This document shows positions 59,690 through 64,000 of a stretch of DNA of 64,000 nucleotides, piece by piece. The position numbers and the translations under genes are program-made. Source of the stretch: Dactylellina haptotyla (taxonomy: Eukaryota; Ascomycota; Orbiliomycetes; Orbiliales; Orbiliaceae). Numbering within the stretch: position 1 is the stretch's first letter; the number at the start of each line of letters is the position of its first letter. The notes under the pieces were generated by a model. That model made no database searches and was not told where the DNA came from. It saw nothing but the letters and a program-made list of their open reading frames with translations. The stretch spans positions 744,001-808,000 of the forward strand of contig CM062379.1 of assembly GCA_031310005.1 (NCBI GenBank), given 5' to 3'.

Positions 59690-60062
59690 GAGGGGGAGGG
59701 GGAGGGGAGGACTTGCGTTCGCGCAAGTAGTGTGGCCTTTCTTTCTTTCTTTCTTTTCTTCATTCCTATCTAATAACGAGTAACCCATAGATAGGAATGG
59801 GGACGGAGGATGCCCCTCCTAATATTGGTTTTATATGTGCGATACTGTCCCATTTCAAAGTTTTATTTGTTCTTGTTCTTGCCTTTTAGTCTTTTATCAT
59901 TTCGGTGTTTTTTGTGGTATTTCTCGTAATATATGACTGAAAGTAACACCAGACATTCGTTGATAATTTTATTCCTATTTCACCTCTCCAAATGCCGTAT
60001 AATCACAAGTCCAAGTAAGAATACACTCGTAAGATAATTTAAACACTATCCTTGTCACAAAT
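59690..60062. other. Convergent intergenic spacer
   Basis: It holds the 3' ends of the KEN-motif gene and of the Pol X gene. It contains a CTTT repeat (59738-59757), T-rich sequence and AT-rich candidate polyadenylation region, but no gene. Confidence 0.6.
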
Positions 60063-62012
60063 CTACCCGGTACACCTCTCCGTCGGCTCCCTCCACTGCA
60101 ACCCGAGCACCTTGAACAACTTTCTCTCCTCAATCTCCCATCCGATCCATTCACCATCCTTCTTCCTCCCCCTCTTCTCCACATCATCATCGATCTCCAG
60201 ACCAGCCTTCTCCTCCTCCTCCGTCAACCCGATAAATTCTCCCTTTTCCTTCCCAACAGGCACTCTCGTCCCCGTAGCCCGATTCGTGATCCCCTCGCTG
60301 CTAAACTTCCAATACCTCTCCGCTTTAACGTATCTCCTGAGATCTCTTTCGAAAGTAGTGGCCCCGCTCCAAGAAGTAAGCGTCGACCCAGCGCACCTAG
60401 GCGGCGGGAATAAGATATCAACCCGTCTGTGCGGGTTCCTATTCTTTCGTTTCTTATGAATCACCGTTGGATCACTATTCTCGTCCCCCGCTTCCTTCAT
60501 TTGGGAATCACCGTCCTCGTCTTCATCGTCTCCCTCGTCCGGTTCCTGCCAGACGCCGAGTATCTTTGGAATCCCGTCGAAATTATGATGGCTGCGTTTA
60601 CCCCACACCTCACCGTCTTTATTGGCCACGAATTTCGAAGGTTGGTGTATAGTGAGTACGTGAGTGATCAGTCCTTTCTCTTCGAGAAGATCCACCAACG
60701 GGACGAGTAGTTCCTCGACATCTCTACTCTTCGATACCCGCGGATGGGTGATCAAGATGTCAACGTCGTTGCTTAATTCCTTCCCTCGTCTGAAGCCGCC
60801 CACTATGACCGCTTCCGCGCCGGGGAGTAACTGCCGCGCGTAGAATTGAATTCTATCGCGGATGGCGACGACTTCGTCTCTGGGGATTTTATTCTCAAAA
60901 TCATCGTAGAATTTGACACCGATCTGTTGGACGCGGGTGAGGTGTTTCCAGTGGTGTTCTACCAGATCGTCGAGGTCGCGGAAACCCTGTTTGTAGAAGT
61001 TTCTGGCGGAATGCGCGCCGCAGCCCCAGATGTTGTAGAAGAGTTCGAGGGTTTTGTAGTATTTTGATGTTGCGATTTCCGTGAGGACTTCGAGTTGTCC
61101 GCGGGGTTCGGAGTGCTGGAATTCGTACCATAGGGCGGCGATTTTGTCGTCGCAGCCGGGCAGGGCGCGGATCTGGCTGAGGTGGGTTATCGGGTGGGGG
61201 AATGCGGAGATGGCAGCTATCGCTGTGGAGTAGGCTCGCACACCGATCTCATCGGAGATGATGAGGCGGTTGAGACGGATTTTGAACAAGGCTTCGAGGA
61301 AGTCTTTGTTGTGCGGGGTGGAAGGGGTGGAGCGGGTGCAGGAGAATTTTTGTTTCTCGACGACCCAGTCTGGGAATGGGGGGAGTGATGCCAGGGTTTC
61401 CTCGGATTCGTCGTGGGAGTCAGTGGACTCTTGGGAGAGGAGTTTAGGACGTTTGAATTGTAAAGTGGGTGAATCTTGTGAATTGTGGTGGTTACGAAGA
61501 TGGCGAGTACCCGGTGTCACAGGGTGAGTGACTGCCATAGCTCTCCGCATGATTGATTCCCGTCGTGCGAGATCTAGCTCCTGCTGTTCTGCGAGAGAAG
61601 GTGGGCTAGAAGAGCGTTTCTTGGGGATCATGGGTGAAGAGACGGTCACAGTTGCAGGGTTTGAAGGGTTGAAGAGACCGCGGTAGACGGTGAAGTCATT
61701 AATATTGACGTTCGAATGTTCGCTGGTTGCCTTTTTGTACCATGATAATTTGACCACTTGGAGGATTTTACCGTCCTGGGGTGTAGTGGATTTGACGCTG
61801 GTTACGTCTGTGGTGGATAGGCCGAGGAATCTAAGCTCAAGAGCGGCCCGTTTGGCGCCCAATATGTCGCCAATAAAGATGGACGCATCTCGAGGTGTCG
61901 CAGCGATACGACATCGCGCAGACTTGAGGTTTGATATTATCTCTTTCCTCTGAGAGTCGTCAAGGCGGATGGGGAGAACGTATACGTGGGGGAGCTTGGA
62001 GAGGTCGGGCAT
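60063..62012 (-). CDS. Family X DNA polymerase (Pol4 / Pol lambda-mu type)
   Basis: Nuclear gap-filling polymerase for non-homologous end joining and base excision repair. Single exon, 649 residues. Residues about 8-110 resemble a BRCT domain (HVYVLPIRLDDSQRKEIISNLKSARCRIA). A 110-residue Ser/Pro-rich linker follows. The 8-kDa-like and fingers regions have RAYSTAIAAISAFPHPI, IRALPGCDDKIAALWYEF and ELFYNIWGCGAHSARNFYKQGF (helix-hairpin-helix). The palm holds VGGFRRGKELSNDVDILITHP with the two metal-binding aspartates near residue 410, and the third in RRVDILFPP near residue 530. The C-terminal thumb ends SWSGATTFERDLRRYVKAER and LFKVLGLQWREPTERCTG. A very acidic/basic insertion (about residues 480-525) separates the palm aspartates. 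Start ATG at 62012 gives MPDLSKLPHVYVLP. Confidence 0.92.
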   Translation of the reverse strand: MPDLSKLPHVYVLPIRLDDSQRKEIISNLKSARCRIAATPRDASIFIGDILGAKRAALELRFLGLSTTDVTSVKSTTPQDGKILQVVKLSWYKKATSEHSNVNINDFTVYRGLFNPSNPATVTVSSPMIPKKRSSSPPSLAEQQELDLARRESIMRRAMAVTHPVTPGTRHLRNHHNSQDSPTLQFKRPKLLSQESTDSHDESEETLASLPPFPDWVVEKQKFSCTRSTPSTPHNKDFLEALFKIRLNRLIISDEIGVRAYSTAIAAISAFPHPITHLSQIRALPGCDDKIAALWYEFQHSEPRGQLEVLTEIATSKYYKTLELFYNIWGCGAHSARNFYKQGFRDLDDLVEHHWKHLTRVQQIGVKFYDDFENKIPRDEVVAIRDRIQFYARQLLPGAEAVIVGGFRRGKELSNDVDILITHPRVSKSRDVEELLVPLVDLLEEKGLITHVLTIHQPSKFVANKDGEVWGKRSHHNFDGIPKILGVWQEPDEGDDEDEDGDSQMKEAGDENSDPTVIHKKRKNRNPHRRVDILFPPPRCAGSTLTSWSGATTFERDLRRYVKAERYWKFSSEGITNRATGTRVPVGKEKGEFIGLTEEEEKAGLEIDDDVEKRGRKKDGEWIGWEIEERKLFKVLGLQWREPTERCTG

Positions 62013-63255
62013 GTTGAAGTCGCGGCTGAGAAATTGTGACTAGCATGTCGAAACCATTCACTCGACGAGCGCGGTTTCTTCCCTCTGATACTAACCGCAT
62101 AGCAGCTACTCGTCGCATAGGTTGAAGGGATGATAGACTATTCGAAATCTCGACAACTGGTTGGGAGGGTGTAACTATTTAAGAGGAGGGGAGGAAGTGG
62201 TCGGGCGCGGGACAACAGGCCTCCGCCCTGCAGCGAATTGTGTTGGATTGACGTCGGGGTGATGCCCAACACGGCCGCAATAACGTTACTAAGCAGCCAC
62301 TATTCCCAAATAGACAACGGCTTCTTTGATCCAATCTGCAGCAGTATACTCTCTGCTTCGATGGTCGATGGCAGAGTATACGTAGATAGATCGAGATAGC
62401 TACACCGGATCCGTGCGAGATATATAAGGTCTTGGACGCAGCAACATTAGCTAACTTGGTCTATATATACACCGCAGCTAAAAGGGAGTGCTACACCTGA
62501 ACGAACTTACATGTATATGGATTGATGGATGGATATGCGCATGGAGATGCCATTGCTCCCTGAGATTACCTCATCCGGCATCACAATGGTAATCGGACTC
62601 CAATGCATCCATGCGATGGTGAGAATGCCTATTAATTCTCCCTTAAACACTTGCACTTGGGTAGCTTTAGAGTGATCCTGCGAGTTAATTATCCTATCTT
62701 CGCAGGATAAATTTCTCCGAACCTCGAGAAATGCACGGAACCGAGCTGGCACCTGCCGCCAATCTGACGAGCGCGAGCAACAGCAGGCTGAACTTCAAAC
62801 GGTCTTACCCGAAGACCTGATCTGACCCGACCGGGGTTATTCATCTCTGTCTTGTGGTGTTGTGGTATTTTGTGTTGGGCGGTGCTGCCTTTGAAACGCG
62901 ACAGCACACAAAAGATATCATCACCGCCAACTTCCAATTGCCCAATCGAACCAACGGCCCTCATCTCCTCCCCCATCACCACCAATCCCTCCTTCCTCGC
63001 ACTCGATACCCACCCACCTCTCTTGCTCCACTCTTATCTGGATTCCGAGCATGTGCGACTCTCTTTAGCGACTATTCACCGCCATTCCTTTCGCGGACGC
63101 TTCTCCCTTTCGCATTCACCATCCCTAAACCAAAGTAACGCGAGTCCCCGCGTAGCAGTAACACCACCACCAACGCTCTCACCACCCACTCGCCATCGAC
63201 TTTTGACCTCAAACCACCCAACAGTCCAAACAGCTACGCACATAACGTCCTCACA
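62013..63255. other. Head-to-head promoter region between pol X and pds5
   Basis: Both genes are transcribed outward from this 1.24-kb stretch. The sequence just before pds5 is CA/CT-rich (62990-63255) and forms long frames such as the one beginning at 62852, which are overlapped out of frame by pds5. No other gene is seen. Confidence 0.6.
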
Positions 63256-64000
63256 ATGGCGCGGGGAGCCGCATCCCAGCCCTCCAGTGTCTCTCTCAAA
63301 TTCAAAGAGCCCATCTCCTGGAAGGCTGGCAAGCCCATTCCCGTGCCTCAGCTGGTTAAGCGCCTCAAGGCACTGCACTCCGAACTACGCTCCCTCGTCG
63401 ACGAGCCCGAAGTAGACCTTCCCTCTATCGACTCCGTAGCCAAGGACCTCGCTGCCACCGCCTTGCTGCACCACAAGGATGAGTCCATCAGAGCTTTCCT
63501 AGCTTGCTGCCTCGCCGATATTCTCTACCTGTATGCGCCAGATGCGCCGTACACCGCGAATCAATTAAGGGTACGAATCGTCGAATCACACCAATTGACC
63601 TGCATAATGTACCATACCGTGATCTAGTTTCGCTAAATATAGTACGCCCATGGAACAAATTAGGAAATATTCGATCTCTTTGTTAAAACCCTGAAAGGTC
63701 TCGAAGACTCCGATAGCGTATTCTACCAAGAACACCTCTACCTTCTCGACCGTCTCCATGAGACCCAATCCATCGTCCTTATAACCGATCTCCCCGGTTC
63801 CGATGCCCTCATCACCAATCTCTTCACCACATTTTTCGACCTCTCCGCGAACGAAGGCGAGAAGAATGTAGAGTACAAAATGACCGACCTGCTGGAGCAG
63901 GTAGTGGAGGAAGTCAACACCCTACCCACAGAAGTCATCGATGTTCTGCTGGCGCAAATGATGAGGGCTTCACCGGCAACCACCGACAAGAAGAAGGGAC
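63256..64000 (+). CDS. pds5: Sister chromatid cohesion factor Pds5 (5' part, runs off the window)
   Basis: Cohesin-associated HEAT-repeat protein that regulates loading, acetylation and release of cohesin on chromosomes. Exon 1 is 63256-63570 and exon 2 begins at 63664 and continues past the window edge; the intron (GTACGA ... TTAG) is in phase 0. The first 217 residues are visible. Family sequence: PISWKAGKPIPVPQLVKRLKALHSELRSLVDE, SVAKDLAATALLHHKDESIRAFLACCLADILYLYAPDAPYTANQLR (the strongly conserved first HEAT segment), then EIFDLFVKTLKGLEDSDS and YLLDRLHETQSIVLITDL. The ATG at 63256 follows CACA and starts a MARGAASQPSS leader. Full proteins in fungi are well over 1,000 residues, so most of the gene lies outside. 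Confidence 0.93.

Noticed and set aside
62852-63415. 187-codon plus frame before pds5
   Set aside because: Ser/Pro/Thr-rich reading of a CT/CA-rich leader that overlaps the true pds5 frame out of phase.

Overview
The window is nuclear DNA of a filamentous ascomycete (Pezizomycotina). Genes are spaced by long non-coding stretches. Introns are short (about 50-115 bases) with GT..AG ends and often a CTAAC-type branch site. Products include a lysine- and glutamate-rich KEN-motif protein, an Snf5 subunit, a Pol X polymerase, Pds5, an alpha-glucoside-type MFS permease, a GPI-type aspartyl protease and a WSC-domain wall protein. The class is not decided by the sequence; the very intron-dense formaldehyde dehydrogenase gene and the WSC-rich protein would fit an early-diverging class such as Orbiliomycetes, but that is only a guess. 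I saw no tRNA, rRNA, CRISPR array, intact transposon or virus-derived element.

Layout, left to right. 1.1-14.9 kb: glutathione-dependent formaldehyde dehydrogenase, secreted/GPI aspartyl protease, an ATP-grasp protein, formamidase with GATA-factor sites in front, a tiny putative secreted protein, and a gamma-glutamylcyclotransferase-like protein carrying a glycine-rich insert, all on +. 15.1-25.8 kb: a GPI-type surface glycoprotein (-), an MFS sugar transporter (+), a GT61 glycosyltransferase (-) and an F-box-like protein (-). 27.5-32.7 kb: a giant secreted protein on -, with a PQQ-like propeller, choice-of-anchor-like repeats and five WSC domains joined by threonine tracts. 37.5-46.2 kb: a divergent protein kinase-like gene (-) and a 2301-residue acidic repeat protein in six exons (-). 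50.9-64.0 kb: Snf5 (-), an unrecognised 873-residue KEN-motif protein (+), a Pol X DNA polymerase (-), and the 5' end of pds5 (+), which leaves the window.

How genes work together: there is no clear biosynthetic cluster. Surface and secretory functions (protease, GPI glycoprotein, GT61, WSC protein) recur in the left half, and nuclear functions (Snf5, Pol X, Pds5) in the right. Formamidase and the formaldehyde dehydrogenase both act in one-carbon metabolism (formate release), but lie 7 kb apart with other genes between. Two long gene-free stretches (32.7-37.5 and 46.2-50.9 kb) hold nothing I can support as coding.

The best candidates for something undescribed are the 2301-residue acidic protein with three buried Gly/Ala-rich hydrophobic segments, the PQQ/WSC chimera, and the 873-residue protein with three KEN motifs and a PP1-docking-like motif. 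All exon structures below were worked out by hand from splice signals and reading frame.
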